A stretch of DNA of 64,000 nt from Metabacillus kandeliae (GCF_021166585.1 NZ_JAJOZE010000003.1:62001-126000); one strand, 5' to 3'; positions 1-9,488 are shown, numbered from the stretch's first letter. Notes: a model not told the origin generated them from the sequence alone. Made by a program: numbers and translations.

Positions 1-1299
1 GACTTTTGCTAAAGGTGTATGAGAAAAGCTCAGTGGAGTAGTTTCTTTTAAGTCTTCTGCAGATCTTACAAGAATTTGATAACCAGAATCATAGGTTGCA
101 GCTGATTTGTACTGTCCTAGTATACCTGTTACTTCATAGGCTTTGCCTTGAGTGAAATAGGAAGAATCTCCACGAACAGTAATGGTATCATTTGTATCTA
201 CGTCTTTAAATGTAATGTTTTGCTTTCCGCTTGTCGTTGGGACGTTCGTTGCAATACCCACTGACTTGACAAGTGTTCCTTCAAGCGGTTCGGCAGTTGC
301 AAAAGTGGTTAGGTCGTGAACGCTGTTTTCTGCTGGGACCGGAACTTCTGCTGTGCCCGTTTTTTCAACCGGCTCAGTTGGTGTTACCTCAGTCAGGCCG
401 TTATAAAATGCAACTGTACCCGTTACTTTTACTGTGTCACCAGCTGAGAGAGAAGTATTAGCCAATGTACCGGCAAATAATTTGACCCCGCCCTTATCAT
501 CCTGAATATAGACTTCGGAATCCGCTGTGCTGCCAGCTGTAACTGTGCCTGTGATGATAACAGGTTTTCCTAATAGTTTTGGTTTCCCAGTTGCATCGTT
601 TTCTCTAACTTTGTCGAGTGTAACTTCTTGTGGTACTGCTGGGGTTCCCGGGTCAGTTTCAGTTCCAACAGTTGAATTTTGTGGTGTTGGATCTGCAACA
701 GCAAAATCGGCATTATTATCATTAGTATCATCATTTGTTTCATTTCTTTGGACACTTTGAGTATTGGAAGGAGCAGCAGAAGGAGCACTGCCTTCATATC
801 CATTTGCACCACCAAATCCGACAAAATCAATGGCATTGGCAGATCGTGAATCAATGACAGCCTCTTTGTCAGAAGCCAACGCTACTTTTCCACCGGTTCC
901 AGATAGACCTATTGTTCCAACATCATCTGGTGTTGGCAGGTCATCAGTACCGCCATTACCTTGAGCCTCTTGTATCAGATAATAGCTTTTGGAAGGAATC
1001 TTCCCAGTTAATTCTGTTTGGTTAGTAAACGCACCTGTTTTACTTGCATATTGGACAGTCCAACCACTAAGATCCACTTCTGCATCTGTTGGATTGTACA
1101 ATTCAATGAAATCATTTTTAAGAGTTGCCCCGCTATTTCCGCCACCGCCATAAACTTCACTGATTACTACATGATTGGCAGTAGTTCCTTCAGCATAGGC
1201 TTTATTACTTAACACATTCGGTAAAAAAGTACCGACTGCCAAAATTCCGACCAAACTGCAATTTAACGCTTTCATTGCTTTGCGTTTCGAATGCCTCAA
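1..1299 (-). CDS. Secreted lamin-tail-domain protein, 3' end outside window
   Basis: 433 residues are visible and the frame is open to the window edge, so the C-terminus is missing. The start is a TTG at 1299: it has an AAGGGAG ribosome site 8 nt upstream and lies just after an in-frame TAA. A basic n-region and hydrophobic core (residues 1-35, ending SNKAYA) form a signal peptide. Residues about 40-165 match a lamin-tail domain (start VVISEVYGGGG, then DFIELYNP and LSGWTVQY). Residues about 205-420 form OB-fold-like stretches (GKPVIITGTV, DDKGGVKLF, YEVTGILGQY), as seen N-terminal to nuclease or 5'-nucleotidase domains in YhcR/ExeM-like extracellular enzymes. The enzyme domain, if present, lies beyond position 1, so nuclease/phosphatase activity is inference. 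It diverges from the gene at 1544. Confidence 0.85.
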   Translation of the reverse strand, partial: MRHSKRKAMKALNCSLVGILAVGTFLPNVLSNKAYAEGTTANHVVISEVYGGGGNSGATLKNDFIELYNPTDAEVDLSGWTVQYASKTGAFTNQTELTGKIPSKSYYLIQEAQGNGGTDDLPTPDDVGTIGLSGTGGKVALASDKEAVIDSRSANAIDFVGFGGANGYEGSAPSAAPSNTQSVQRNETNDDTNDNNADFAVADPTPQNSTVGTETDPGTPAVPQEVTLDKVRENDATGKPKLLGKPVIITGTVTAGSTADSEVYIQDDKGGVKLFAGTLANTSLSAGDTVKVTGTVAFYNGLTEVTPTEPVEKTGTAEVPVPAENSVHDLTTFATAEPLEGTLVKSVGIATNVPTTSGKQNITFKDVDTNDTITVRGDSSYFTQGKAYEVTGILGQYKSAATYDSGYQILVRSAEDLKETTPLSFSHTPLAKV

Positions 1300-1543
1300 T
1301 TAGATAACTCCCTTTTTCATAGATTAGGATTTTTTCAGTTACTTTTAACCCAAAATTAATGTGATATTAGCCTCCTTTTTCTTCACATGGTGAAATAGTT
1401 TAGCAAGGTAATAGTATGTTTTTTTTCACCAACATTCAACAAAATTTGCTACTTTTACAAATTATTAATATAGCATTTACAATTAAATGAGATAATTTTC
1501 GGGTGCCAAAGTATTCACCTTACTAAAGAAAGGAAGTTGTTTT

Positions 1544-2716
1544 TTGAAGAATGTTGTTAAATGGATCTCAGCACTTCTCCTCACTTTTTTCCTTATTTTT
1601 ACTGCAACTCAGCAAGCTTCTGCTCACGCTTTAAGTTCAAGCTTTACATCCATCACAATTTCAGACTCGTCTGCTGATGTCCAATTTACTATAGATGGCT
1701 TGTCCATAATAGAATATTTGAATAATGATTCAGATAACAATCAAGAGCTTGACCAGAAGGAAATCAACCAATCTTCAAAAGAAATCAAGAAATGGTTTCT
1801 CAACAATATTCAATTTGGAGCTAACGGGAAATCGGTTGATGGAGAAATTCAAGGTATGAAAGTTATCCATAGGAACAACCAGGCAATGGTAGAAATCGAT
1901 TATCATATTTCAGGTATGGAGATCGGCCAAACGCTTGCCATGAAGGACAACCTGTATATGGATGATAACAATACAAACTACGTTGACTTTCTAACCGTTA
2001 CGCAAGGATCACAGCTGAGCCAGAATTTGCTTAGAGGAACAAACCGGGAGTGGGAAACGATCCTGGCAGAAAACCAGCAAGAACAGCAGCAAGATCAGCA
2101 AACCCAGCAAGCTTCTGCTTCACCAGAGCCAAAAAAGGTTGAACCCCCAGCGGCAGTCTTTAATATTTCTTCCTCCATCTGGGATTTCTTAACTTTAGGA
2201 ATGCATCACATTCTTACCGGTTACGATCACTTACTTTTTCTTTTTGCGCTTCTAATTAGAAAACAGCCTTTTAAAAGATATGTCTATATAGTAACTGCCT
2301 TTACCATTGCCCATAGTATTACCCTTACACTTGGAGTATTAGGAATTGTCGATGTTCCTTCAAAGTTTGTGGAAAGTGTCATCGCTTTAAGTATTTGTTA
2401 TGTAGCATTAGAAAATATTTTCAGAAAAGAAATCAGCCACCGCTGGATGCTGACCTTTATCTTCGGCTTAATTCATGGCCTTGGTTTTGCAAGTACATTA
2501 GCAGAAACACCTATTCCTAAATCACAGCTTGCCATTTCGCTTGTCAGCTTCAATTTAGGGATTGAGATCATTCAAATTCTGCTTGTCCTAATACTTGTTC
2601 CAGTTTTAGCTTATTTACAAAAAATAGCTAACTACAAAAAGTTGACAGCTGTATTATCAGCACTCATTGTCTGCATGGGAGCCTTTTGGGTTTTTGAACG
2701 GTTATTTTTATCATAA
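1544..2716 (+). CDS. HupE/UreJ_2-family membrane protein with EF-hand-like ectodomain
   Basis: 390 residues from a TTG start with AAAGGAAG upstream. A signal peptide (about 1-28, ending QQASAHA) leads to an extracellular domain with a canonical-looking EF-hand loop at residues 62-73 (DSDNNQELDQKE). A Gln-rich linker at about 170-195 precedes a six-to-seven helix membrane domain (about 205-390) with the histidine-rich HupE/UreJ_2 signatures HHILTGYDHLLF, FTIAHSITL and IHGLGFAS. HupE/UreJ relatives are associated with nickel/cobalt uptake. For this secreted-domain subtype the substrate is not established, so metal transport is inference. The next gene encodes a related ectodomain and follows with no gap, so the two are probably one operon. 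Confidence 0.85.
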   Translation: MKNVVKWISALLLTFFLIFTATQQASAHALSSSFTSITISDSSADVQFTIDGLSIIEYLNNDSDNNQELDQKEINQSSKEIKKWFLNNIQFGANGKSVDGEIQGMKVIHRNNQAMVEIDYHISGMEIGQTLAMKDNLYMDDNNTNYVDFLTVTQGSQLSQNLLRGTNREWETILAENQQEQQQDQQTQQASASPEPKKVEPPAAVFNISSSIWDFLTLGMHHILTGYDHLLFLFALLIRKQPFKRYVYIVTAFTIAHSITLTLGVLGIVDVPSKFVESVIALSICYVALENIFRKEISHRWMLTFIFGLIHGLGFASTLAETPIPKSQLAISLVSFNLGIEIIQILLVLILVPVLAYLQKIANYKKLTAVLSALIVCMGAFWVFERLFLS

Positions 2717-2731
2717 ATGGAGGCTTTAATA

Positions 2732-3439
2732 GTGAATTTTTCTAAAAAAATAGCAAGCAGATGGATACCCGCAGTATCTGCTGCTTGCTTCTTTATTTTT
2801 GCAGGAACAGCTGAAGCACAATCTATCAATTCAGCTAATACCTCGCTGGAATTTCAGAAGGATAAAACGGTGCTTCAATACTCCATCAATTCTTTAGCAG
2901 TTATAAACGGACTTGGTGGGGATGAAAATGGAGATCAAAAGCTGGATGAAAAAGAGCTAAGCAGTATAAACCATCGTTTTGAGGAGTGGATAGAAGATAG
3001 TTTGGTTTTGGAAAAAAACGGGGAAGAGCAATCCGGAGAGATAGAGAAATTACAGCTAGGACAAAATGGAGACGGGCAAACTATTTCACTGTCCTTTATT
3101 TACCCAGTGTTTTCTGAAGGGGATAATATTAGTATTAATGATGGTATATTGACGGATGATCAAAGCCACCTATATCATTATTCAAATCAATTAACCGTTA
3201 TGAGAAATAGTGAAAAGAGTGAAGCAACTCTTAAAGGTGCTAACAGAGATTGGGGAATGGCTATGACTCCTGTACAGCAGGAGCAAAGCATTCAAACCGC
3301 TAATGCAGATGAGAAGACTAAGGAAGCAGAGGAGACTAATAATAAGTCTCAGTTTTCTAGTTGGATTTTTTATGTATTAGGCGGCGCAATTATTTCGGGG
3401 ATTGTCTTTGTTTTGAGAAAACAAATGAGGAAACCTTAA
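2732..3439 (+). CDS. Membrane-anchored EF-hand-like protein, paralogue of the preceding ectodomain
   Basis: About 235 residues. An ATG at 2717 abuts the upstream stop, but a perfect GGAGG at 2719-2723 lies 8 nt before the GTG at 2732, so GTG is the preferred start. Signal peptide (ends TAEAQS), then a domain resembling the ectodomain of the preceding gene: an EF-hand-like loop (DENGDQKLDEKE) and the shared GANRDW motif (GTNREW in the neighbour). A Lys/Glu/Gln-rich linker leads to one C-terminal transmembrane helix and a basic tail (RKQMRKP). It lacks the HupE membrane domain entirely. It may be a calcium- or metal-binding partner of the upstream transporter-like protein; this is inferred from adjacency and homology. 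A terminator follows at once. Confidence 0.8.
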   Translation: MNFSKKIASRWIPAVSAACFFIFAGTAEAQSINSANTSLEFQKDKTVLQYSINSLAVINGLGGDENGDQKLDEKELSSINHRFEEWIEDSLVLEKNGEEQSGEIEKLQLGQNGDGQTISLSFIYPVFSEGDNISINDGILTDDQSHLYHYSNQLTVMRNSEKSEATLKGANRDWGMAMTPVQQEQSIQTANADEKTKEAEETNNKSQFSSWIFYVLGGAIISGIVFVLRKQMRKP

Positions 3440-3444
3440 ATTCG

Positions 3445-3484
3445 AAGCCCTCTATAAGCTCAACGCTCATAGAGGGCTTTCTTG
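3445..3484 (+). terminator. Intrinsic terminator of the HupE-like operon
   Basis: Eleven-base inverted repeat AAGCCCTCTAT / ATAGAGGGCTT followed by a short T-rich tract (TTTCTT), 5 bases after the stop codon at 3439. Confidence 0.85.
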
Positions 3485-3624
3485 GCTAATCTTCACACTA
3501 ATGAAAGAGACTACTGCTTGCAAAAAAATTTCATGAAAACACGATCCATTTTATGTAAATTAAGAAGATTTTCCATCATTCAGAACAGCAGGGACTAGAT
3601 TCTGGATCAAGTAAAAGGGAATGA

Positions 3625-3732
3625 TTTTTTGCTTTTATAGAACAGAAGGAGATTTCAAATGACGTGCTTCCTTGGGAAGAGACTGCTCAACACGGCTATG
3701 CACTCTTCACTATTGAAATACATGAGTATTAG
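3625..3732 (+). pseudogene. Possible 3' remnant of a degraded gene
   Basis: One frame reads about 35 protein-like residues (includes DVLPWEETAQHGYALFTIEI) ending at a TAG at 3730-3732. There is a TGA just upstream and no start or ribosome site. The composition looks like the C-terminal end of a real protein rather than random translation. I do not recognise the family. The rest of 3485-3870 shows nothing else I can support. Confidence 0.3.
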
Positions 3733-3870
3733 ACAGTCGTTGATATAGTTGGGGACAGAGGGATATGTATATCACCCTGCAAATAGTTCCTTTCGTATCT
3801 ATAGATTATGTGCACGGTTATTTAACTTGCAATGCAACTCCAATAATTAACTCAATTCAATAGAATATAA

Positions 3871-3904
3871 AAAACTCCTTGAGAAAAGATTCTCAAGGAG
3901 TTTT
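3871..3904 (-). terminator. Strong terminator of the S-layer gene (bidirectional sequence)
   Basis: Near-perfect 15-bp arms (AAAACTCCTTGAGAA / TTCTCAAGGAGTTTT) around a 4-base loop, with T-runs on either strand, 13 bases beyond the S-layer stop codon. Confidence 0.9.
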
Positions 3905-3917
3905 AACTTGTTATTGA

Positions 3918-6584
3918 TTAGTTAGCAACAGTAATAACGTTTGGTACGGAAACTTTGTTTCCAGCCGCATCAACGATATCAAGTGTGCTAAGAGCTTTTA
4001 ATGTAATTCCTTTTGAAAGCTCAGTAGCGTCTACTGTATCGATTGCAACTTTAACAGTTGTAGAAGCAGTTGAACCAGCACCTACACTTACATACTCAGG
4101 AGTTCCTTGAGATTGTCCGCCAACTAGTACTTCAAAGTCATTCCCAACTGCATCAGTTACAGCTTCAGAGAAAGTTAAAGTAATTTCGTTAGTTTTAGAA
4201 AGTTTTGCAGATGTTACCACAGGTGCAATATTTTCTTTCAATTCTACTGTAGTAGTGTGGAATGCATTCATTACTTTAGAAGATCCAAGTGCTTTTACTC
4301 CAGAAACGTTGATATTGCGTGTTCCTGTAAATGCATTAGAACCAGCTTTAAGATTTACAACAGCAACTTGTTCTCCAGTTGAAGAATTTACTGGTTTTAA
4401 AGTAACAGACTCAACAGTTGCGCCATCAATTTGATAGTTCGCAACATTTGTTGCAGTCGCTCCATCAACAGCTTTGTCAAAAGTTACTGCTACTTTATTG
4501 TTGTCATCACCTTGAGCTACAGTCTTAACATTTAGGTCGTTAGTATTTCCTACTACTCCATCTTTACCGCGAGTGAAGGAAACATTAGTGTTAGCAACTT
4601 CTACGTTAGCAGCGCTAGCAATACCAGTGAAATCTAAAGTCAATTTGTATGCAGCATTCTCAACATCAGAACCTCCTAATAGAGAATCCAGTTCAATGCG
4701 AACCACTTTCTTGCTATTAGAATCTTTGTATGCAGGAACAGCTGTTAAACCGTTAACTGTGTGTGTTACATAGTCTTTCACATATGAACCAGAAGCAGTT
4801 ACTGACTGGCTGGAAAGATTTACATCTTTATCGAATGTAAGCTCTAAGTACTGCTTGTTGTTAGTTGAATCAGCAACAACAGTGCTAGAAGTTACTTTTG
4901 GAGCTGCAGTATCTTTTACGAAAGCTACAACTTTATTGTAGTTGCTTCCAGTTTCTCCGCTTAGGTCACCATAGCCGCTAACAGTAACAGTTTTTGCACC
5001 GTCAAGAACGCCAGCTGTAGTTACTTTGTAGACTGTTGGATCTGTAGAGTCTTTTTCTACTTTAGTAACAGTAGTTCCTTCTACAGCAACAGTAGGATTA
5101 CCGATCAGCTGCTCAGAGAATTTAACTGCTAAAGTAGTAGCACCAGTTTGAGTAATAGAGGCTACAGTTGGAGCTACTCCATCTCTGTCACCTTTAACAA
5201 AGGATACAGTTGCTGGGTTTGGTGTTAATAGATTGCTTGCTTGGTCTTGAGCGCCGATGAATGTAGCTCTAACTTCTTTACCAGCTGCAATAGAAGATCC
5301 TAAAGTGAACGTTACTTCTTGAGCACCAGCTGTGAAGTCGTTTGTTACATCGCTTACTGTAGTTCCATCAGCCAATTTGTAGCTTACATTTCCTAGTGAT
5401 TTGATTGGCTCAGAGAATTTCACAGTATAAGAGCTTGCAGTATTTTTAGTAGTAGAAACAACTGTTGGTGCTGCAGTATCAGCAGCAATTGTAACTACAT
5501 CGTCGAATTTAACAAGGTCTTTTCCGTCTACAGCTTTAACGTTGTTAACAACCAAGTTGTAGCGTTTTGATACAGGATTAGCAGTAGTGATAGTTAGAGT
5601 CTTGCCATCTTCACTAAGTTCACCTGTAAGACCACCTGCAGGTACCCCATCAATTGAAGTCATAGCTACAGAAGCTTTGAATGAACCGCTTTTACCGTTA
5701 GTGAATAAAGAATCAGCATCAATAGCTTTATTGAAAGTAACTACCACTTGAGTAGCACTTGTAGCACTAACACTCTTAACCATAGGAGTCAACTTAGCTT
5801 CGTAAGCAGCAACAAGAGCATCTTTGCTAGCTTTTAATTGAGCTTCGATTTTGTCAAGTGTTGGGTATTTACCTGGATATAATTTGTTTCCAGCTTCTTT
5901 AATTGCAACAGCGCGAACTTCTAAACGGCTAAGCATAGCCAAGTTAGCTTCAACGTCAGCCAATTTTCCAGCAGTGATGTCAGCTGAAATTTGCTTTTGA
6001 AGGTTATAACGAGAAACTTCAAAAATGATCGTTTCTTTTGCGATTTTCGCAGGTGTTACATATTTAGTAAGAACTGCTTCACGAGCAGCACCGCCGTATA
6101 CTTTACCAGCAGAACGCTCAACAGCTGAGATTGCAGTAGATACTGCATTGTAAGCTGCTACAGTGTCGTCATTAAGTGTTTGAGAAGAGATTTTCGCTTG
6201 AAGTGCAGCAACTTTCGTGTCGAGGTCAGCTCCCACTTTAACCACGTCGATGATGCGTGCAGCACGAAGGCGAAGAGTGTCAGCAGCGTCTAAACGATTT
6301 GTCATCGCTGTTTTTTGGCTGCCTGTCAATTTAGCTACTGCAGCGCGTGCACTTTTAAGTGCTGCTCCAGTTTCGTTGTATTTTGCAGTGAATGCAGTGC
6401 TTACCATTACTTGATCAGCATTAGAGAGGCTGTAGTAAGGCTTCAGTTGAGCAGCAGCAGTTTCTGCTTTCTTTACCAATGTTTCTGTAGATGTTGCAGT
6501 AGCAGCGTGTGCTGGGTTTGCAGCAACGAGCGCGCTTGCAGCAACAGCAGCAGTAAGTCCAAGCTTAGCAGCTTTTTTAGACAT
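3918..6584 (-). CDS. SLH-less S-layer protein, SbsA/SbsC/SbsD type
   Basis: 888 residues. The signal peptide (about 1-28, cleavage after NPAHA) resembles that of Geobacillus SbsC. Residues about 30-275 are alpha-helical and Lys/Ala-rich and contain the module YVTPAKIAKETIIFEVSRY, also found twice in the protein at 18441. In SbsC-type proteins the equivalent N-terminal helical region binds the secondary cell-wall polymer in place of SLH domains. Residues about 275-888 contain about six Ig-like repeats, each beginning near a VTSAKL/APTV-type strand and carrying KFSE or TFDKA motifs, as in lattice-forming S-layer proteins. A strong terminator and a long leader with a consensus promoter fit very high expression. 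S-layer identity is inferred from architecture; I see no SLH motif. Confidence 0.88.
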   Translation of the reverse strand: MSKKAAKLGLTAAVAASALVAANPAHAATATSTETLVKKAETAAAQLKPYYSLSNADQVMVSTAFTAKYNETGAALKSARAAVAKLTGSQKTAMTNRLDAADTLRLRAARIIDVVKVGADLDTKVAALQAKISSQTLNDDTVAAYNAVSTAISAVERSAGKVYGGAAREAVLTKYVTPAKIAKETIIFEVSRYNLQKQISADITAGKLADVEANLAMLSRLEVRAVAIKEAGNKLYPGKYPTLDKIEAQLKASKDALVAAYEAKLTPMVKSVSATSATQVVVTFNKAIDADSLFTNGKSGSFKASVAMTSIDGVPAGGLTGELSEDGKTLTITTANPVSKRYNLVVNNVKAVDGKDLVKFDDVVTIAADTAAPTVVSTTKNTASSYTVKFSEPIKSLGNVSYKLADGTTVSDVTNDFTAGAQEVTFTLGSSIAAGKEVRATFIGAQDQASNLLTPNPATVSFVKGDRDGVAPTVASITQTGATTLAVKFSEQLIGNPTVAVEGTTVTKVEKDSTDPTVYKVTTAGVLDGAKTVTVSGYGDLSGETGSNYNKVVAFVKDTAAPKVTSSTVVADSTNNKQYLELTFDKDVNLSSQSVTASGSYVKDYVTHTVNGLTAVPAYKDSNSKKVVRIELDSLLGGSDVENAAYKLTLDFTGIASAANVEVANTNVSFTRGKDGVVGNTNDLNVKTVAQGDDNNKVAVTFDKAVDGATATNVANYQIDGATVESVTLKPVNSSTGEQVAVVNLKAGSNAFTGTRNINVSGVKALGSSKVMNAFHTTTVELKENIAPVVTSAKLSKTNEITLTFSEAVTDAVGNDFEVLVGGQSQGTPEYVSVGAGSTASTTVKVAIDTVDATELSKGITLKALSTLDIVDAAGNKVSVPNVITVAN

Positions 6585-6685
6585 GTGTTTTGTTCCCCTT
6601 TCAAATTGTGTTGAAAAATTTTGTATTGATAAACTGATTGATTATCTATGTATCAAGCAGTCACCAAGAACGCGGTTTATGTAGG

Positions 6686-6733
6686 TAATCTACCAACCTA
6701 GTAGATTATTTCATATTTTGGATTAAATTTCAA
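6686..6733 (-). promoter_or_regulatory. Promoter and 5' hairpin of the S-layer mRNA
   Basis: On the minus strand, TTGAAA (6733-6728), a 17-bp spacer and AATAAT (6710-6705) form a good sigma-A promoter, with predicted start near 6698. The first transcribed bases would fold (GGTT..GTAG / CTAC..AACC, 6697-6673). A perfect DNA inverted repeat TAATCTAC / GTAGATTA (6686-6693, 6701-6708) overlaps the -10 and start region. The leader is about 113 nt, ending in AAAGGGG before the ATG at 6584. Confidence 0.6.
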
Positions 6734-6920
6734 CAAAAATAATCCAAAGGAAATAAGCTATTTGGTCTACGGAAAAGAATAATTTTCCGGTAAGACCACC
6801 TATTGACAAGTTTATAACATACTTATCCAAATTTCTAGTAGTTTTTTGTAAAATTACGTTTTAATTTGTAACATTTTCATAACGTTTTGTTAATTTTACA
6901 GAACTTTTAAATGTTTTCGA

Positions 6921-8075
6921 CTATTTTAGAGAGTAATAACTTTTATAAATATTCAGCGACGGAACTGTATATTTGCTTTTTCCTCTAGTAATTGTTACCT
7001 GTTCACCGTAATCTTGAAGTCTTGATTTTACCCATTCTACCTTTTGGCCGTTTTGCACTCCTGTGTATTTTGGAAGGATCAGCCCGATCGCTCCGGCAAC
7101 ATACGGAGCAGCCATAGAGGTGCCGCTGAGATACATATAATCTTTCGTGTTAACTGTTGATAGGATGGTATCTCCAGGGGCAAGAATGGTCAGTCTTTTA
7201 TCAGCGTTTGACCACTCTGTTACCTTTTTCGATTCGTCGACGGCTCCAACGGAAATCACATAAGGGGAGCTGGCAGGATAGCCGATGCCTGTGCCTTCAT
7301 TTCCTGAAGCAACGACTACAGAGATGCCCTTGTCATAAGCTTTCTTTAAAATGTTTTCTAAAATAGCCGAGTTGCCCTGCAGTTCAAGGCTTAAATTGAT
7401 GATCTGTGCCTTCTTTTCAATCGCCCAGGCAATCCCCTTGCTCACATCTGAGAGGAATCCAGTTCCGCTGTCATCCATCGCTTTAACGATCAGCAGGTTG
7501 GCGTTAGGGTCCATGCCTGTTACCCCGATGCTGTTATTGTTTGCTGCGACTATTCCTGCGACATGTGTGCCGTGCTGCACCTTTGTCCGATCAGCTGCCT
7601 CGCCCTTTATTTCCTGGCCATAAAGGTAGGTGACCTTAGATTTGACTCTTCCTTTTAAGTCCACATGATCAGAAATTCCTGAATCAATAATAGCGATATT
7701 GCACGCACAGCCCTTGCCTTTTAATTTTGCTGCTCCTGTGCTTTTCAACCCCCAAGGCAACAACTGAGAAAAGCCTTTTGCTTTAACAGCTTGATCCTGC
7801 TCTGCCAATTTTACAAACGGCAGCTTTTGAAGCACGTCTAAGCCTTTGCTGCCTGTTACAACAGCGTATTGTGTCTGTTCAAAGGAGTAATGGTCTATTA
7901 CGTTAAAGCCTTCCTTTGCAAGGCTGTCCTGAACCTTTGAGTTAAAATACGTCAATTGAACAAGGTATTGATTAGTTGTTCCGGCTGAGTGCCCGATTTG
8001 TGCAGGAGCTGCTAAAGTAGCGCACAAAATCAAGCAGATGATAAGGCTTTTCAAAAAATGCTTCAAACGCTTCAC
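6921..8075 (-). CDS. Secreted subtilisin-like serine protease (S8)
   Basis: 384 residues from a GTG at 8075. A longer ATG frame from 8141 begins inside the preceding terminator hairpin, so it is rejected; the GTG gives a proper signal peptide (basic KRLKH, then a hydrophobic core). The AAAGGAG site lies rather far away (17 nt). An I9-like propeptide (about residues 30-100) precedes the catalytic domain. Aspartate lies in AIIDSGISDH, histidine in HGTHVAGIVA, serine in GTSMAAPYVAG. No extra C-terminal domain is present. It is probably a secreted or wall-located protease and sits between the S-layer gene and the polysaccharide operon. The start is the least certain point. Confidence 0.85.
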   Translation of the reverse strand: MKRLKHFLKSLIICLILCATLAAPAQIGHSAGTTNQYLVQLTYFNSKVQDSLAKEGFNVIDHYSFEQTQYAVVTGSKGLDVLQKLPFVKLAEQDQAVKAKGFSQLLPWGLKSTGAAKLKGKGCACNIAIIDSGISDHVDLKGRVKSKVTYLYGQEIKGEAADRTKVQHGTHVAGIVAANNNSIGVTGMDPNANLLIVKAMDDSGTGFLSDVSKGIAWAIEKKAQIINLSLELQGNSAILENILKKAYDKGISVVVASGNEGTGIGYPASSPYVISVGAVDESKKVTEWSNADKRLTILAPGDTILSTVNTKDYMYLSGTSMAAPYVAGAIGLILPKYTGVQNGQKVEWVKSRLQDYGEQVTITRGKSKYTVPSLNIYKSYYSLK

Positions 8076-8116
8076 TCTCCACTGTGGATTTACTCCTTTA
8101 TCGTAATCCCTGGAAA

Positions 8117-8145
8117 TAAAAAAAACTAGATGGTTTCCCATCTAG
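8117..8145 (-). terminator. Terminator of the exopolysaccharide operon
   Basis: CTAGATGG / CCATCTAG arms with a 4-base loop followed on the minus strand by a run of T, immediately after the ugd stop codon at 8148. Confidence 0.85.
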
Positions 8146-8147
8146 CA

Positions 8148-9458
8148 TTAAATATTTTTTACAGGCTTGCGGCCCACTGAGTAGTATTCGATTGGATGCT
8201 TTTCCATTTCTTCTATATCAAAGCAGTTGCGTCCGTCAAAAATTACAGGCTGCTTCATCTTGGATAGGAAAGTATCAATCGATAGATTGCGAACCTGTTC
8301 CCATTCTGTAACAACAAATGCGAAGTCTGCATCCTGAATCGCTTCTTCAGGAGTTGCCACATAGATGGTTTCCTTTGGAAGAAGACGTCTAGCATTTTCC
8401 TCAGCAATCGGATCATAGGCGACAACAGTTGCGCCCTCCTTCACTAGCTCTTCTGCCAGGACAATTGAAGCAGCTTCCCTCATGTCATCTGTATTTGGTT
8501 TGAACGCGAGGCCAAGCATGGCCACTTTCATGCCCTCCAGGCTTCCGAAGCGCTCTTTCGCTTTTAATATCAGCATGCGCTGCTGCTCGCCGTTCACCTG
8601 AATAACGGATTTTAAAAGGTTGAAGTCGTGCTGGACATAGCTTGCGATTTGGACAAGCGCATTTGTATCCTTAGGGAAGCAGGAACCGCCGTAGCCGATG
8701 CCTGCTTTCAGGAATTTATTGCCGATCCGGTCGTCCATCCCCATTCCTGATGCCACATCTTCAACATTCGCTTCAAGCTTTTCGCAAAGGTTGGCGATTT
8801 CATTGATAAAGCTGATTTTTGTCGCTAAAAATGCGTTGGAAGCATATTTGATCATTTCCGCACTGCGAATGTCGGTTTTGAAAATCGGAATGCCAAATGG
8901 CTTGTTCACTTCTTCGAGAACAGCTGCTGCTTCCTCGTTTTCTGCACCGATGACAATGCGGTCGCCTTCAAAGGTATCTTTAACCGCTGAGCCTTCGCGA
9001 AGGAATTCAGGGTTTGAGACAACATCCACCTTCACATCTTTTTGAAGATACTCTAGAACAATGGACTTTACGTGCTCATTCGTTCCAACCGGTACGGTGC
9101 TTTTTGTCACAACGACCACATCTTTTTCAATGTTGCCGGCAATGTCCTTTGCGACCTGCTCCACGAAACGAAGATCAGCCTGTCCATCAGGACGCTGAGG
9201 CGTGCCGACAGCAATGTAAATGACGCGGGCGTCAGCGAATGCTTCTTTGTGATTTGTTGTGAAATTCAATCGGCCGCGGCTGATGTTTTCTTTCATTAAA
9301 TCGTCAAGGCCGGGCTCAAAGATCGGGGAGATTCCCTGCCTCATTTTTTCTACTTTTCTTTCATCTATATCCACACAGGTGATGTGATGGCCGATTTCGG
9401 ACAGGCAGACGCCTGTTACGAGGCCAACGTAGCCTGTGCCTACAACTGCTATATTCAT
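8148..9458 (-). CDS. ugd: UDP-glucose 6-dehydrogenase
   Basis: 436 residues, normal for the family. It oxidises UDP-glucose to UDP-glucuronate with two NAD+. The Rossmann start is GTGYVGLVTG, STVPVG follows at about 125, and the catalytic cysteine lies in GYGGSCFPKDT (about residue 260). The C-terminal NAD/UDP-binding domain contains AMLGLAFKPNTDD. RBS GGAGG precedes the ATG. It is the last gene of the polysaccharide operon, directly after gtaB, so the locus can make UDP-glucuronate for an acidic polymer. The tuaD/ugd paralogue assignment cannot be settled from sequence alone. Confidence 0.95.
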   Translation of the reverse strand: MNIAVVGTGYVGLVTGVCLSEIGHHITCVDIDERKVEKMRQGISPIFEPGLDDLMKENISRGRLNFTTNHKEAFADARVIYIAVGTPQRPDGQADLRFVEQVAKDIAGNIEKDVVVVTKSTVPVGTNEHVKSIVLEYLQKDVKVDVVSNPEFLREGSAVKDTFEGDRIVIGAENEEAAAVLEEVNKPFGIPIFKTDIRSAEMIKYASNAFLATKISFINEIANLCEKLEANVEDVASGMGMDDRIGNKFLKAGIGYGGSCFPKDTNALVQIASYVQHDFNLLKSVIQVNGEQQRMLILKAKERFGSLEGMKVAMLGLAFKPNTDDMREAASIVLAEELVKEGATVVAYDPIAEENARRLLPKETIYVATPEEAIQDADFAFVVTEWEQVRNLSIDTFLSKMKQPVIFDGRNCFDIEEMEKHPIEYYSVGRKPVKNI

Positions 9459-9488
9459 GAGTTTCTTCCTCCAGTTAGTATGATGACG

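Noticed and set aside
8076-8141. Upstream ATG extension of the small subtilase
   Set aside because: It begins inside the ugd terminator hairpin and would place 22 residues before a good signal peptide.
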